A stretch of 55,632 nucleotides of DNA. Origin: CAZSHX01 sp964606895. GTDB taxonomy: Bacteria > Bacteroidota > Ignavibacteria > Kapaibacteriales > UBA2268. Made by a program: the position numbers and the translations under genes. Below are positions 17,585 through 26,920 of the stretch, in pieces. Below the pieces are notes generated by a model. The model did not search any database, was not told the DNA's origin, and saw only the letters and a program-made list of their open reading frames with translations. How positions within the stretch are numbered: position 1 is the first letter of the stretch; the number at the start of each line of letters is the position of its first letter. The stretch lies in assembly GCA_964606895.1 (NCBI GenBank), contig CAZSHX010000025.1, positions 1 through 55,632 on the forward strand, written 5' to 3'.

Positions 17585-18415
17585 ATGAATTACGCCGGAA
17601 GTTCTGTAATTGATAATAGAAAAGTAACTACTCTCACCCTTCAGGAAATGAAAAGAGTAGGCAAGAAAATTGTTTGCCTCACCGCTTACGATGCCTTAAT
17701 AGGAAGAATCCTCGACGAAAGCGGAGTTGACCTGATTCTTGTAGGTGATTCCCTCGGGAATATTGTTCAAGGTCACGCAACTACACTGCCTGTAACCCTT
17801 GAGCAGACAATTTATCACACAAAAGCAGTGGTTAACGGGGCAAAAAGTCCTTTCATCGTTGCCGATATGCCTTTTATGAGCTATCAGGTTTCGGCTGACG
17901 AAGCATTCCGCAATGCCGGCAAAATAATGAAAGAAGCCGGTTGCGAAGCGGTTAAGTTGGAAAGTGCCAGCGAACCTGTTCTCAAAGCCATTGAACGAAT
18001 GAATGATGCCGGAATACCGGCTATGGGACATCTTGGTCTGACACCACAGAGCATTCACCGTTTCGGTTCCTACAGGGCAAGAGGCAAAGACCCGAAAGAA
18101 GCTGAGCAAATTTTTCGGGATGCTCACCTGATTGAAGATGCGGGAGCTTTTGCACTTGTTCTGGAAAAAATTCCTGCTGAACTTGCCAAAACCATTACTG
18201 CATCGCTTAAAATACCGACAATCGGAATTGGTGCAGGACCTCACTGCGATGGTCAAATCCTTGTTTACACCGATATGCTTGGGTTGACAATTGATTTCAG
18301 TCCCAGATTTGTCCGCAGATATGCCTCTCTATATTCTGAAATCAAAGACGCAATTTCGAGATATACAGACGATGTACGCGACCAGACTTTTCCAAATAAC
18401 GAGGAGAGTTATTGA
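17585..18415 (+). CDS. panB: 3-methyl-2-oxobutanoate hydroxymethyltransferase (PanB)
   Basis: First committed step of pantothenate synthesis: methylene-THF plus ketoisovalerate gives ketopantoate. Protein of 276 aa, family-typical. Conserved blocks: CLTAYDALIGRILDESGVD, LVGDSLGNIVQGHATTLPV (Mg2+ aspartate), FIVADMPFMSY, MGHLGLTPQ, the catalytic glutamate in LVLEKIP and IGIGAGPHCDGQILVYTDMLG. The N-terminus (GSSVIDNRKVTTLTLQEMK) is normal. Its stop overlaps the next ATG (TGATG), coupling it to a small cytochrome-like lipoprotein. No panC or panD is adjacent. Confidence 0.97.
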   Translation: MNYAGSSVIDNRKVTTLTLQEMKRVGKKIVCLTAYDALIGRILDESGVDLILVGDSLGNIVQGHATTLPVTLEQTIYHTKAVVNGAKSPFIVADMPFMSYQVSADEAFRNAGKIMKEAGCEAVKLESASEPVLKAIERMNDAGIPAMGHLGLTPQSIHRFGSYRARGKDPKEAEQIFRDAHLIEDAGAFALVLEKIPAELAKTITASLKIPTIGIGAGPHCDGQILVYTDMLGLTIDFSPRFVRRYASLYSEIKDAISRYTDDVRDQTFPNNEESY

Positions 18416-18810
18416 TGAAGATTATTATTTATAGTTTTTTAGCTGTAATTGCCCTTGTTTTGTTCAATACGGGTTGTGAAAATTCTGTGGTGAATAATCC
18501 AAACATCACATTTCCCGATTCTCTCGTCAGCTTCGAAAGGCACGTTATGCCATTCGTAAAACAGACTTGCGGACTTCAGGACTGTCACGGAATAGGTTAT
18601 CCGAAAGCTAATGTTCTTTTAGCCGATTGGGAATCAATTAGAATGACTTACAACGGCACAATGGTTATACCCTACAATCCGAATTCGAGCCTGCTTGTTC
18701 AAATGCTCGAATACACACTGCCCCACGACCCAATGTACTACTGGCAAGCAAACGACAATCAGAAAAGAGGCATTCGTCAATGGATAAAAGAAGGTGCGGT
18801 CAAGAATTGA
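18415..18810 (+). CDS. Small cytochrome c-like lipoprotein (CX4CH)
   Basis: Protein of 131 aa. The lipoprotein signal ends LVLFNTGC (lipid cysteine at 21). The mature part has FERHVMPFVKQTCGLQDCHG: a haem-c-like C52-x4-C57-H58 motif with an enlarged gap, as in planctomycete-type cytochrome domains (VxPxxxxxC....CHG). The C-terminus (NQKRGIRQWIKEGAVKN) fits the last helix of such a domain. ATG 18415 is preceded by GAGGAGAG. An envelope electron-carrier or haem-binding role is inferred; the link to panB is only transcriptional. Confidence 0.75.
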   Translation: MKIIIYSFLAVIALVLFNTGCENSVVNNPNITFPDSLVSFERHVMPFVKQTCGLQDCHGIGYPKANVLLADWESIRMTYNGTMVIPYNPNSSLLVQMLEYTLPHDPMYYWQANDNQKRGIRQWIKEGAVKN

Positions 18811-18890
18811 GTGGACGGATATTGAATTTTCTCTATAATATATTGATTTGAAAAGGACCCATTCTCATGATGTAATTTCTTACAAAAAAA

Positions 18891-19091
18891 TCATATTGTT
18901 TCAAATTGAAGAGAATGGTAATCTATTTTATCACTTCTTTGGCTGATGTTTAATATTTCGATGCCGATAACATTCCCGGATTCATTGTAATCGAGAATTA
19001 CACCCTTTTCAACCTCTTCTGACTCGATGATTTTTGATTCATCAAGACGGAAGTAAATTGCATCACTTTCTTTGTCAACTTTTAGTTTCAT
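18891..19091 (-). CDS. DUF2283 family protein (second copy)
   Basis: Protein of 66 aa with the DUF2283 pattern (DAIYFRLDESK, then VILDYNESGNVIGIEIL). It overlaps the upstream DUF4258 gene by the 4 bases ATGA (19088-19091), the same coupling as in the pair at 1506-2011. It is the likely antitoxin-like partner. Confidence 0.78.
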   Translation of the reverse strand: MKLKVDKESDAIYFRLDESKIIESEEVEKGVILDYNESGNVIGIEILNISQRSDKIDYHSLQFETI

Positions 19092-19336
19092 TCTTTTCTC
19101 TTAATCCTTCTATCAAAAAATAATGTTATAATTCGTTTTGGCTGTGAATAAGGATTTACAACTACTCTTAAGAAACGATTACCGAACTCTTTTATTTGTT
19201 TTATGTAATGTAATTCTTCATTAGAAACAAATTCAGTATAATCAGGTGATATGATTGTGTCAGAAATCCAGTTATCCTTAATATCTCTCTCAAAAATCAT
19301 ATCAATAGTATGTTTTGTATACTCAAATTCTTCCAT
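19088..19336 (-). CDS. DUF4258 family protein
   Basis: Protein of 82 aa. An N-terminal 'YTKHTIDMIFERDIKDNWI' matches the 'HAxxRMxxRxI' helix typical of DUF4258, and GNRFLRVVVNPYSQPKRIITLFFDRR forms the closing beta strands. DUF4258 proteins are small RelE/BrnT-like toxin candidates. It is first of the pair and coupled to the DUF2283 gene. Its sequence differs clearly from the partner ORF at 1506. Confidence 0.75.
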   Translation of the reverse strand: MEEFEYTKHTIDMIFERDIKDNWISDTIISPDYTEFVSNEELHYIKQIKEFGNRFLRVVVNPYSQPKRIITLFFDRRIKRKE

Positions 19337-19529
19337 GATAAAATCTTTTTATTTTTAGTTGTTGAACATTACAATTTGCAAAATTGCAATTAAATATGTT
19401 CATAATTATGCCATTAGGTGTTGATTGTTAAAACATAAATTTTAGTCTGCCGATTTCTTTGATTGTGTGCTATTCTTCATTCGTGAAGATATCCAGCAAT
19501 TTCGAATTACAGAATAAGTTAATTTAATC

Positions 19530-20990
19530 CTACAACTTAGCCCTAAAACGAACCTGACTTTCGATTGCTTTCATTAATGGCTTGAGGTCTTTGTTGTCCA
19601 CTATTTCAGGGAATTCATCCTTGAAGTCTTTTTCTTTGTCTGGGTCCAGCAAAAAGGCATTTTGAAGGTAATATGCCGCATTGTCAATCAGATTCTGCTT
19701 GGCAAATACTTTCGAAAGTGAATAATAGCCTTCGGACCACTCAGGAGCCAGCTCAATTATTTTCATAAATGCCTGCTGTGCTTCGGTAAGTTTGTCAAGT
19801 TCGAACAAAGTATAACCGAAATCGTACCAGCAGTCAATATTTTTCGGCTCAAGCTCTACTGCTTTGTAATAACAGAAAAGTGCGGCATGAGGTTTTTCAA
19901 TGTTATAAAGCAAATCAGCCTTAGCATACCAGAGTTCAGGATTGCGGTGATTCAGATAAATCGCTGTATTGTAATCCTGCAAAGCATCATCAAACTTTTC
20001 GAGGGCATCGTAGCAAACTCCCCTGCCGAAATATGATTTATGATGCTTGCGGTTCATTGAAAGCACTTTTGTGAAAGTCTCGATTGCTTTGTCGTACTGC
20101 CCGCTGTCGCCGTAAACACTTGCAAGATTGTATATTGTGTCAATATCTTCAGGTTTGTGCTTTAAAGCTTCGTCATAAGTTTCAATAGCTTCGTTCAATC
20201 TGCCGAGCGAAGCAAACGTATTGGCTTTGTTATGCAATGCCATAAAGAAATCGTCCTTCAGTGCCAATGCCATGTCGAAACATTCAATTGCCTGATAGAA
20301 CTGCTCTTTCTGGTAATAAATTATTCCGCAGTTGTACCACAAATAATAATCAAAAGGCTCAAGATTTATTGTTTTTTGGTAAAACTCAAGTGCCTTGTCG
20401 TATTCTTTCAGGTTATGATAGCAAAAAGCAGTTTCGTGAAGACTGTCCTTTTCGAAAGATTCAATTTCGGAAAGCAACTCGAAAGTTTCAGCGGCTTCTT
20501 TGAAGTTATCAATAGCTTCGAGCAATAATCCTTTGTTGAACAATGCTTCGGGATTAGCGGGAGATATTGTCAGAATTTCGTTAATCAAACGAATAGCTTT
20601 TTTCGGTTTGCCGATTTGTCCCGTTGCAATAGCCTTTTGAAGAAGCAGGTCAGGGTCGGAAGGATAAATCAACAGCGATTTATTCAAAATCCTCAAAGCT
20701 TCGTTGAATTTGCCCACATTAAGCAAAACAAAACTCAGTTTCTGAATTGCATCAACAGAATAAGGGTCGAGTTCAGCCATTTTACGGCATAAAGCAAGAG
20801 CCTCTCTGTACATAAAATTTTCCAGAGAATAGTCAATCAGTTCGTCAATAGCATCCAGCGTTGGAACTTCGGTAGTGAATGATTCCCCTGCTTTCAGTGC
20901 CTTCCTGTACCGCTTAATCTTTTCTTCGAAGCCGGATTGGTCGGGACTGTCAGTATTATCTATATTATCGTTATAATCTATGTAATTCAT
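19530..20990 (-). CDS. Cytoplasmic TPR-repeat protein
   Basis: Protein of 486 aa from ATG 20990; the frame extends to 21056 but without a conserved start. No signal peptide. About a dozen tetratricopeptide repeats run from residue ~50 to the end, with typical 'AIECFDMALALKDDFFMALHNKA' and 'AIETYDEALKHKPEDIDTIYNLA' units. TPR arrays are protein-interaction scaffolds; the partner is unknown. It lies alone between the DUF pair and the divergent aldehyde dehydrogenase. Confidence 0.88.
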   Translation of the reverse strand: MNYIDYNDNIDNTDSPDQSGFEEKIKRYRKALKAGESFTTEVPTLDAIDELIDYSLENFMYREALALCRKMAELDPYSVDAIQKLSFVLLNVGKFNEALRILNKSLLIYPSDPDLLLQKAIATGQIGKPKKAIRLINEILTISPANPEALFNKGLLLEAIDNFKEAAETFELLSEIESFEKDSLHETAFCYHNLKEYDKALEFYQKTINLEPFDYYLWYNCGIIYYQKEQFYQAIECFDMALALKDDFFMALHNKANTFASLGRLNEAIETYDEALKHKPEDIDTIYNLASVYGDSGQYDKAIETFTKVLSMNRKHHKSYFGRGVCYDALEKFDDALQDYNTAIYLNHRNPELWYAKADLLYNIEKPHAALFCYYKAVELEPKNIDCWYDFGYTLFELDKLTEAQQAFMKIIELAPEWSEGYYSLSKVFAKQNLIDNAAYYLQNAFLLDPDKEKDFKDEFPEIVDNKDLKPLMKAIESQVRFRAKL

Positions 20991-21184
20991 TTTTATCTTT
21001 ATTTCAAAATTGACTTCAGACAAATACAAGATAAATTCCAAAACAGTAAAAAGCAAATTTTATCTTAAGAATTTCAAAATTTTGTATTTGCTTTCAACTA
21101 TTACTTTCTATCGCTACTTTTATTGTAAACTTTAGAATATTAGCTTTTAAAATATTTTTTTGTTAATAAAAGCACTTTAAATCT

Positions 21185-21192
21185 TATTTTTG
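21185..21192 (+). promoter_or_regulatory. TAnnTTTG promoter box for aldehyde dehydrogenase
   Basis: TATTTTTG, 51 bases before the ATG, with a TTTG ending at 21162 giving a 22-base spacing, compatible with the Bacteroidota TTTG-N(17-23)-TAnnTTTG promoter. Confidence 0.55.
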
Positions 21193-21243
21193 TACTTTAA
21201 TATTTAACTTAATATCAAATACTTATTAATTACGGAGATTTTC

Positions 21244-22725
21244 ATGCAAAGATTTAAAAATTACATCAATGGTCAATGGGTTGAACCAAAAGATGGCAAA
21301 TATTTTCTAAATATCAACCCTGCCAACAGAGAAGACATTATCGGTGAATTCCCAGAATCAGGTACACATGATGTGGACAGTGCTGTTGCCGCCGCCAAGG
21401 AAGCATTCAAAACATGGAAGCTTGTTCCCGCTCCAAAACGCGGCGATATGCTAAGAATTGCCGGCGATATTTTTAATCGCAGAAAAGACGAACTTGCGGC
21501 AATCATGACCAGAGAAATGGGCAAACCCGTTTTCGAAACCAAAGGCGATATTCAGGAGGCTATTGACACAGCCTATTATTCGGCTACAGAAACCAGAAGA
21601 CTTTTCGGGCACACTGCCCCAAGCGAACTTACTAACAAAGTAAATATGTCGTTCCGAGTTCCTGTCGGTGTCTGCGGAATCATCACAGCTTTCAACTTCC
21701 CGATTGCAGTCCCTTCATGGAAAATTCTCCCCGCTCTTGCCGCCGGAAATACTGTTATATTCAAGCCTTCCAAAGATGCACCCCATTCGGGTGTGATTTT
21801 TGCCGAAATTCTGGAAGAAGCCGGGATTCCACCGGGAGTTTTCAATGTGCTTTTGGGCAAAGGCAGTATGGGTAATATGATTGTGGAGCATCCCGATGTT
21901 CATCTGATTGGTTTCACCGGTTCAACTGAAGTCGGTTTCAAACTTGCAGAAATTTGCGGCAGAACAAACAAGAGAATTTCGCTTGAAATGGGCGGCAAAA
22001 ATCCGCAAATTGTTATGCCCGATGCAAATTTCGATTTGGCTTTGGACGGCGTTCTCTGGGGTGCTTTTGGCACAACCGGACAAAGATGCACCGCTACGTC
22101 CCGACTAATCCTCCACAAAGATATTTACGACGAGTTCATCGGAATGCTTGCTGAACGAGCCTCCAAACTGAGACTCGGTAGCGGTCTCGATTCGAATACC
22201 GAAGTTGGTCCCGTTATTCATGACAAACAGCTCGAAACCTGCAAAAAATATGTTAAAATCGGTCTGGAAGAAGGAGCCCGCCTCGTGATTGGCGGCAAAC
22301 AGGCAACGGACGGTGACCTTGCAAAAGGTAATTTCTTCGAGCCGACTATATTTGCTGATGTTACGAAGGATATGCGATTATTTAAAGAAGAAATTTTCGG
22401 TCCGATTCTTTCCGTTTCCAAGGCAGATTCACTCGAGCATGCAATCGAACTTGCCAACGGAGTTGATTTCGGTCTGTCTTCTTCGATATTTACACGCAAC
22501 GTAAATGCGGCATTCCAATTTATCCGTGATATTGAAGCCGGAATCACTTACGTGAACGCACCGACAATCGGAGCAGAAGCCCACATGCCATTTGGCGGAG
22601 TTAAAGGAACCGGCAACGGTCACCGCGAAGGCGGTTGGACAGTGTTCGATATTTTCACTGAATGGAAAACTGCCTACATTGATTATTCAGACAAACTCCA
22701 AAGAGCACAGATAGACAATTATTAA
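21244..22725 (+). CDS. NAD(P)-dependent aldehyde dehydrogenase
   Basis: Protein of 493 aa, full-length ALDH superfamily. Seen: NINGQWVEP-type N-terminus, the Rossmann/FNFP region ITAFNFPIAVPSWK, IFKPSKDAPHSG, FTGSTEVG, the catalytic glutamate in SLEMGGKNPQIV, the catalytic cysteine in TTGQRCTATSR, EEIFGPILSV and PFGGVKGTGNGHREGG. These features fit the semialdehyde-type dehydrogenases (alpha-ketoglutarate semialdehyde or aminoadipate semialdehyde-like). The substrate cannot be fixed from sequence or from neighbours. GGAG lies upstream of the ATG. Ends at a bidirectional terminator. Confidence 0.93.
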   Translation: MQRFKNYINGQWVEPKDGKYFLNINPANREDIIGEFPESGTHDVDSAVAAAKEAFKTWKLVPAPKRGDMLRIAGDIFNRRKDELAAIMTREMGKPVFETKGDIQEAIDTAYYSATETRRLFGHTAPSELTNKVNMSFRVPVGVCGIITAFNFPIAVPSWKILPALAAGNTVIFKPSKDAPHSGVIFAEILEEAGIPPGVFNVLLGKGSMGNMIVEHPDVHLIGFTGSTEVGFKLAEICGRTNKRISLEMGGKNPQIVMPDANFDLALDGVLWGAFGTTGQRCTATSRLILHKDIYDEFIGMLAERASKLRLGSGLDSNTEVGPVIHDKQLETCKKYVKIGLEEGARLVIGGKQATDGDLAKGNFFEPTIFADVTKDMRLFKEEIFGPILSVSKADSLEHAIELANGVDFGLSSSIFTRNVNAAFQFIRDIEAGITYVNAPTIGAEAHMPFGGVKGTGNGHREGGWTVFDIFTEWKTAYIDYSDKLQRAQIDNY

Positions 22726-22842
22726 AAAAATGATTTCAGTACAAGGGCATGTTCAAAAAACTGCCATTGTCGTATTTTTTGATATTGCTTATATTATTCA
22801 ATACTTAATTAAAACTTTGAATTTCGGAACAATGAAATCGTA

Positions 22843-22877
22843 AACAAAAAGCAGGTTTTTCGAACCTGCTTTTTGTT
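22843..22877. terminator. Bidirectional intrinsic terminator
   Basis: Perfect 15-bp stem (22843-22857 and 22863-22877), loop TTTCG, with A- and T-rich arm ends on both sides, between the convergent aldehyde dehydrogenase and ABC transporter genes. Confidence 0.92.
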
Positions 22878-22882
22878 AAAAT

Positions 22883-24412
22883 CTAAAATGCCATTTTTTG
22901 TCTGTCTTTGCGATTATCAACTGTATATCGGGCTTCGGCATAACGAGCCAAACGTACAAAGGGCAAACCGATCAGAAGATAAATGATTGCAACCAGAATA
23001 CCCGGACCCAGATAATCGAAATAAGTATTTGAAATCTGCCCGTAAACCTTGGTAAGCTCAACCATTGTAATAACGGAGACAAGAGAAGAATCCTTGAGCA
23101 AGGAAATAAAATCATTGGTAATCGGTGGAATAACAAGACGGATAGCCTGTGGCAGAATAACATACCGAAGTGCCTGATTACGACTCATTCCCAAAGAAAT
23201 TGCAGCTTCCATCTGCCCACGCGGAACTGAGAATAGACCTGCACGGTAATTTTCTGCTTCATAGGCGGCATAATTCAATCCCAAACCGATAACACCGGCT
23301 AAAAATGGGGAAAGTCTGATTCCAATACTTGGCAAAGCATAAAATATAAAAAACAATTGAATCAAAAGTGGTGTACCCCTTATGATTTCAATATATAAAA
23401 TTGAAAGTTTTCTAATCGGAGCAGGTCCGTATACGCGGCATAAAGCTATAAACAACCCCCAAACTATGGCAAGCATCATTGATGAGATTGAAAGTCCAAT
23501 TGTAACCAGAGCCGCCTCGCCTAAAGCAGGCAAAAATCCGGTATATCGCTTAAAAAGGGTTCCAAAATCAGCACTCTTTCCTTGCGACGAAACAAAATTC
23601 TGGTATTTATTATGGGAAATATTAGAAAGAGAGTGGTCTTTTGTGTAAACAGCCATCATATAATTCCAGAGATTCCATTGCTCGTAAATCTCTCTCAATT
23701 TGCCGCTTTTCGTAAGTTTTTCAAGAGCTAAATTGATTTGAGCAAGCATTGCTGTATCTTTTTTCCGGATTGCAATTCCGTAAGTTATCTCGCCGATTGG
23801 CTGACCGACAAGCTTATACTCCGGATTCCATGCGGCATAATAAATAGCTATCGGACCATCAACTAAAACAGCATCAACTCTGCCGTTTTTCATATCCTCG
23901 AATGCATTAACTTCTCCTTCGTAACTTTTTACGACAATGCCCGGTTTAGCAAGAAGATAACGCTCTGCAAGAGAATTTTTAAGAGCTCCGGCTTTTTTGC
24001 CGATTAAATCTGAAAGAGAATTGATATTAGTTTCATGATTTAGGACAACAAGCTGTTCGTAAGTGACATAATATGGGTCACTGAAATTTACTTCGGCTTT
24101 TCTATCCTGAGTGATTTCAATACCGTTCATTGCAATGTCGTAGTCATTGCGGTTCAATCCGGGAATCAAACCATCCCACTGATTTTGAACAAATACGGCT
24201 TCCCAACCAAGAACCTTTGCAATGGCATTAGCAATATCAACTTCGAAGCCTATGTAGTTTGAAGGAATTTTTGGGTCAGGTATTATATATGGAGCATTGC
24301 CTTCTGCATCTGCCGCCCAGCGTAACTTATATTCATTCGCTACTGCAAAAACCGAGGTGGCAAACAGAGTTATTAACAATAATATGGTAAATTTTATTTT
24401 CATAATTTTCAT
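22883..24412 (-). CDS. Amino-acid ABC transporter, fused binding protein and permease
   Basis: Protein of 509 aa. Signal segment 1-24. Residues ~27-265 form a type 3 solute-binding domain (IGFEVDIANAIAKVLG, GLIPGLNRNDYDIAMNG, NFSDPYY). Residues ~295-495 form a His/Glu/Gln-type membrane permease with IEIIRGTPLLIQLFF and the EAA-loop region AAISLGMSRNQALRYVILPQ. Such fusions resemble GlnP of Gram-positives, where the binding domain is tethered to the translocator. Polar amino-acid import is inferred. Start ATG overlaps the ATPase stop (ATGA). Confidence 0.93.
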   Translation of the reverse strand: MKIMKIKFTILLLITLFATSVFAVANEYKLRWAADAEGNAPYIIPDPKIPSNYIGFEVDIANAIAKVLGWEAVFVQNQWDGLIPGLNRNDYDIAMNGIEITQDRKAEVNFSDPYYVTYEQLVVLNHETNINSLSDLIGKKAGALKNSLAERYLLAKPGIVVKSYEGEVNAFEDMKNGRVDAVLVDGPIAIYYAAWNPEYKLVGQPIGEITYGIAIRKKDTAMLAQINLALEKLTKSGKLREIYEQWNLWNYMMAVYTKDHSLSNISHNKYQNFVSSQGKSADFGTLFKRYTGFLPALGEAALVTIGLSISSMMLAIVWGLFIALCRVYGPAPIRKLSILYIEIIRGTPLLIQLFFIFYALPSIGIRLSPFLAGVIGLGLNYAAYEAENYRAGLFSVPRGQMEAAISLGMSRNQALRYVILPQAIRLVIPPITNDFISLLKDSSLVSVITMVELTKVYGQISNTYFDYLGPGILVAIIYLLIGLPFVRLARYAEARYTVDNRKDRQKMAF

Positions 24413-25278
24413 TCCGCATTAACCGCACTTATGTATTGTTTAGTACGTTCGTCCTTTGGTGAACTGAAAATAACACTTGGATGCCCAACTTCAATGATTT
24501 CGCCGTTTTCCATATATATAATCAAATCAGAAGCCGTTTTAGCAAAATTCATAGCATGAGTAACTATAACCTGAGTCATTCCTTCCTTATGGAGATTTCT
24601 CATAACTTCCAGAACCTCACCCGTCAATTCGGGGTCAAGGGCAGAAGTAGGTTCGTCATAGAGCATCACTTGGGGATTCATAGCCAAAGCTCTTGCAATA
24701 GCAACCCGCTGAGCCTGCCCACCTGAAAGCTGGTGAGGAAGACGGTCGCAGAAATCCTCCAAACCAACTTTTTCGAGCAATTGGACAGCTCTTAACTTTG
24801 CCTGTTCCTTGGATTCATTTTTCACAATTGTTGGAGCAATCGAAACATTTTGGAGAACAGAAAGATGAGGAAACAGATTGAATCCCTGGAAAAGCATTCC
24901 GACTCTCATTCTCAGGGTATGAGCTTTAATCTGGAAATCTTCGTCGAGTTCCTGTTTCTTTTCAAAACCCTGGAACGGCATTGCTACTTTTTGTCTGATT
25001 TCGATAGCACGTTGTTTGAATTCTTTTTTCTCGGGTTTGATTGCGGCTAAGCCCTGCCTTGTGAGTGTAATTCCGGCAATCCGGATTGTACCCTCGTCAA
25101 AAATCTCAAGACAGTTCATACACCTTAGAAGAGTAGTCTTGCCACAGCCTGACCTGCCTATTATTGAAATAAGCTGTCCACGCGTTACCGACAGGTCTAT
25201 ACCCTTCAAAACATGGACATCTCCAAAATATTTGTGGAGACTTTTTATACGAATTATTTGGTCAGCTTCTTCTATCAT
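24409..25278 (-). CDS. Amino-acid ABC transporter ATPase with internal duplication
   Basis: GlnQ-type ATPase, 289 aa against about 240-250 for the family. Walker A GRSGCGKT (41-48), ABC signature LSGGQ (184-188), Walker B VMLYDEP (204-210) and switch histidine IVTH (about 240) are intact. The surplus is an insertion between Walker A and the Q-loop: VAMPFQGF (98-105) is followed 28 residues later by VGMLFQGFNLFPH (126-138), the normal Q-loop. At DNA level the CCCTGGAA blocks at 24968 and 24884 lie exactly 84 bp apart, indicating an in-frame duplication. It precedes and is coupled to the permease fusion. Confidence 0.93.
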   Translation of the reverse strand: MIEEADQIIRIKSLHKYFGDVHVLKGIDLSVTRGQLISIIGRSGCGKTTLLRCMNCLEIFDEGTIRIAGITLTRQGLAAIKPEKKEFKQRAIEIRQKVAMPFQGFEKKQELDEDFQIKAHTLRMRVGMLFQGFNLFPHLSVLQNVSIAPTIVKNESKEQAKLRAVQLLEKVGLEDFCDRLPHQLSGGQAQRVAIARALAMNPQVMLYDEPTSALDPELTGEVLEVMRNLHKEGMTQVIVTHAMNFAKTASDLIIYMENGEIIEVGHPSVIFSSPKDERTKQYISAVNAE

Positions 25279-25383
25279 CAGTCAAGTTTTTATGAAAAAA
25301 TTAAATTACCAATATCAAAGAAATTTAATTTAAAATATTAATTTGTTAATTAAAAGAAAAAATTATAAAAGATGCAAATTATT

Positions 25384-26307
25384 TTAGAATTTTATCAAAT
25401 ATTTTAAAGCGATGAGTAAAATTGACAGACCGAGAATTGTTTTTATAACTTTTGACGGCATGTATTTCTGCAATCTTGCCCCAACATAGATTCCTGCCAG
25501 CCCACCGATTCCGAATAAAAAACCCAGCATCCAGTCAGGCTTTACAGACAAAGCAGGATAGTAAGGAGCAAGAAAAATATAGCACAAAAGTCCAATAAAT
25601 GAAGTAATCATTGTCGTAAGCAAAACCGGACCTGCAGTTATATAAACCGGAAGGCTGAAAAATGCACAGCAGACCGTTGCAAGAATAGCACCTCCACCGA
25701 TTCCGTATGCTCCTCCTGCAATTCCCACGAGCAAACCCGAAATCAATACTTTTAAAGTCGGTATAACAAAAATTTCATCGAAAAAATCAACAACCAACTG
25801 TTTTTTGCTGTATTCAATAATTTTTGGTTTGGGCAAGGCATTGATATCATGATTATATTTGTCTTTCATAAGGTCTCTGAACTTAGCCTCGCAATCCATA
25901 TTGCAGTTCTTGTTTGTTATCTGGTCATAAATCAGCTTTACACTCAGCAAAAACAGAATTGCCCCGGCATAATATTTGAAAATTTCGGGGTTGGGCAGAT
26001 AAGAAAGCCTGATTATCGTTCCAATCAGGATTCCGGGTATAGTTCCGATAAGCAAAAGCCAAACCAACTGCCAAACCATTCTTCCTTCGCGGATAAACCT
26101 GATGGCACCCCCGGGAATTGCCAAAACCGCATAAAGCTGATTTGTGGCACTCACTGCCGGACCTGTAAAACCGAGAACACTGATTTGAAAAGGCAAAATC
26201 AGAAATGCACCCGAAACACCGCTTGAAGAAGTGAACGCCGAAACGATGAAGGCTACCAAAGGCGGTATCCATGGACTTACTGAGATTCCTGCTACTTCAA
26301 AATACAT
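25384..26307 (-). CDS. TauE/SafE family membrane permease
   Basis: Protein of 307 aa with about eight hydrophobic segments. Two TauE/SafE-like halves are visible: residues ~10-105 (FTSSSGVSGAFLILPFQI) and ~185-305 (GLLVGIAGGAYGIGGGAIL, PVLLTTMITSFIGL, GLAGIYVGARLQKYMPSKVI). A soluble cysteine-containing loop (NKNCNMDCEAKF) lies between them. The family exports organosulfur anions or sulfite; the substrate here is unknown. It starts with ATG, standing apart from the ABC genes by 105 bp. Confidence 0.9.
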   Translation of the reverse strand: MYFEVAGISVSPWIPPLVAFIVSAFTSSSGVSGAFLILPFQISVLGFTGPAVSATNQLYAVLAIPGGAIRFIREGRMVWQLVWLLLIGTIPGILIGTIIRLSYLPNPEIFKYYAGAILFLLSVKLIYDQITNKNCNMDCEAKFRDLMKDKYNHDINALPKPKIIEYSKKQLVVDFFDEIFVIPTLKVLISGLLVGIAGGAYGIGGGAILATVCCAFFSLPVYITAGPVLLTTMITSFIGLLCYIFLAPYYPALSVKPDWMLGFLFGIGGLAGIYVGARLQKYMPSKVIKTILGLSILLIALKYLIKF

Positions 26308-26413
26308 AAAGTAAAGCCAAAATAATTGTTAATGTGAGTCAATTATTACTTTCAACTTCAATTCTCATTAAAATTGAAAACCTACGAATCAAGCTTAGAC
26401 AATTCACATTATA

Positions 26414-26752
26414 TCATTTGACATTAATAATTTCAGGAGGTCTTTCGGCTTTAACCATGCCGAGTTCGGACGTAGCAATGCCGATGATTCTTTCTGCAGA
26501 TTCCAGTTCGTTGAGTTTTGACCTTAGAATTTCGTTGCCGTTTTTCAAATTCTTAAAGTTTTTGTTCAGTATCTGGTTGTCCTTGAGAAGAGAATTAATC
26601 TGCATCACATTATTCACGTAAAAAATGGTTGAGATGGCTCCAACCACAATAATTAAAAAAATCCTGATTCTGTTAATACCGCTGAATGGAACGGCAGTTT
26701 CCTGCTGTTCCGCAATTTGATGTCTGTTATCTATGTTGAAATCGTTATTCAT
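26414..26752 (-). CDS. FtsL/DivIC-like division protein
   Basis: Protein of 112 aa from ATG 26752 (a GTG at 26764 is an alternative). A short cytoplasmic N-terminus, one membrane segment (about 26-46, IRIFLIIVVGAISTIFYV), then a coiled coil (QINSLLKDNQILNKNFKNL to LNELESAERI) and the ending RIIGIATSELGMVKAERP, which closely fits the FtsL/FtsB 'IEKIAREKLGMVKP' motif. These proteins bridge FtsQ and FtsWI at the septum. It is away from the usual rsmH-ftsI cluster, so the assignment rests on topology and the motif. Confidence 0.7.
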   Translation of the reverse strand: MNNDFNIDNRHQIAEQQETAVPFSGINRIRIFLIIVVGAISTIFYVNNVMQINSLLKDNQILNKNFKNLKNGNEILRSKLNELESAERIIGIATSELGMVKAERPPEIINVK

Positions 26753-26920
26753 AAAATTATTCACAATGTAATTTATGTTTCACCAATTGAAATAATCAAA
26801 ATACAATTTACAGAATTTTTTTTAAATTGATAGTTTAATATTATAAAATTTATTAATTTACTTTGTTTTTGTAATCAAATATTTGCTAAAGTTATTTTGA
26901 ACGATTCAACAAAAGAAATA

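Noticed and set aside
17696..18256. 186-aa open frame opposite panB
   Set aside because: Shadow of the conserved panB barrel; unlikely composition for a real protein.
22883..25278. A frameshift as cause of the long ABC ATPase
   Set aside because: The frame is continuous and all motifs are in order; the 84-bp offset of matching DNA fits an in-frame duplication.
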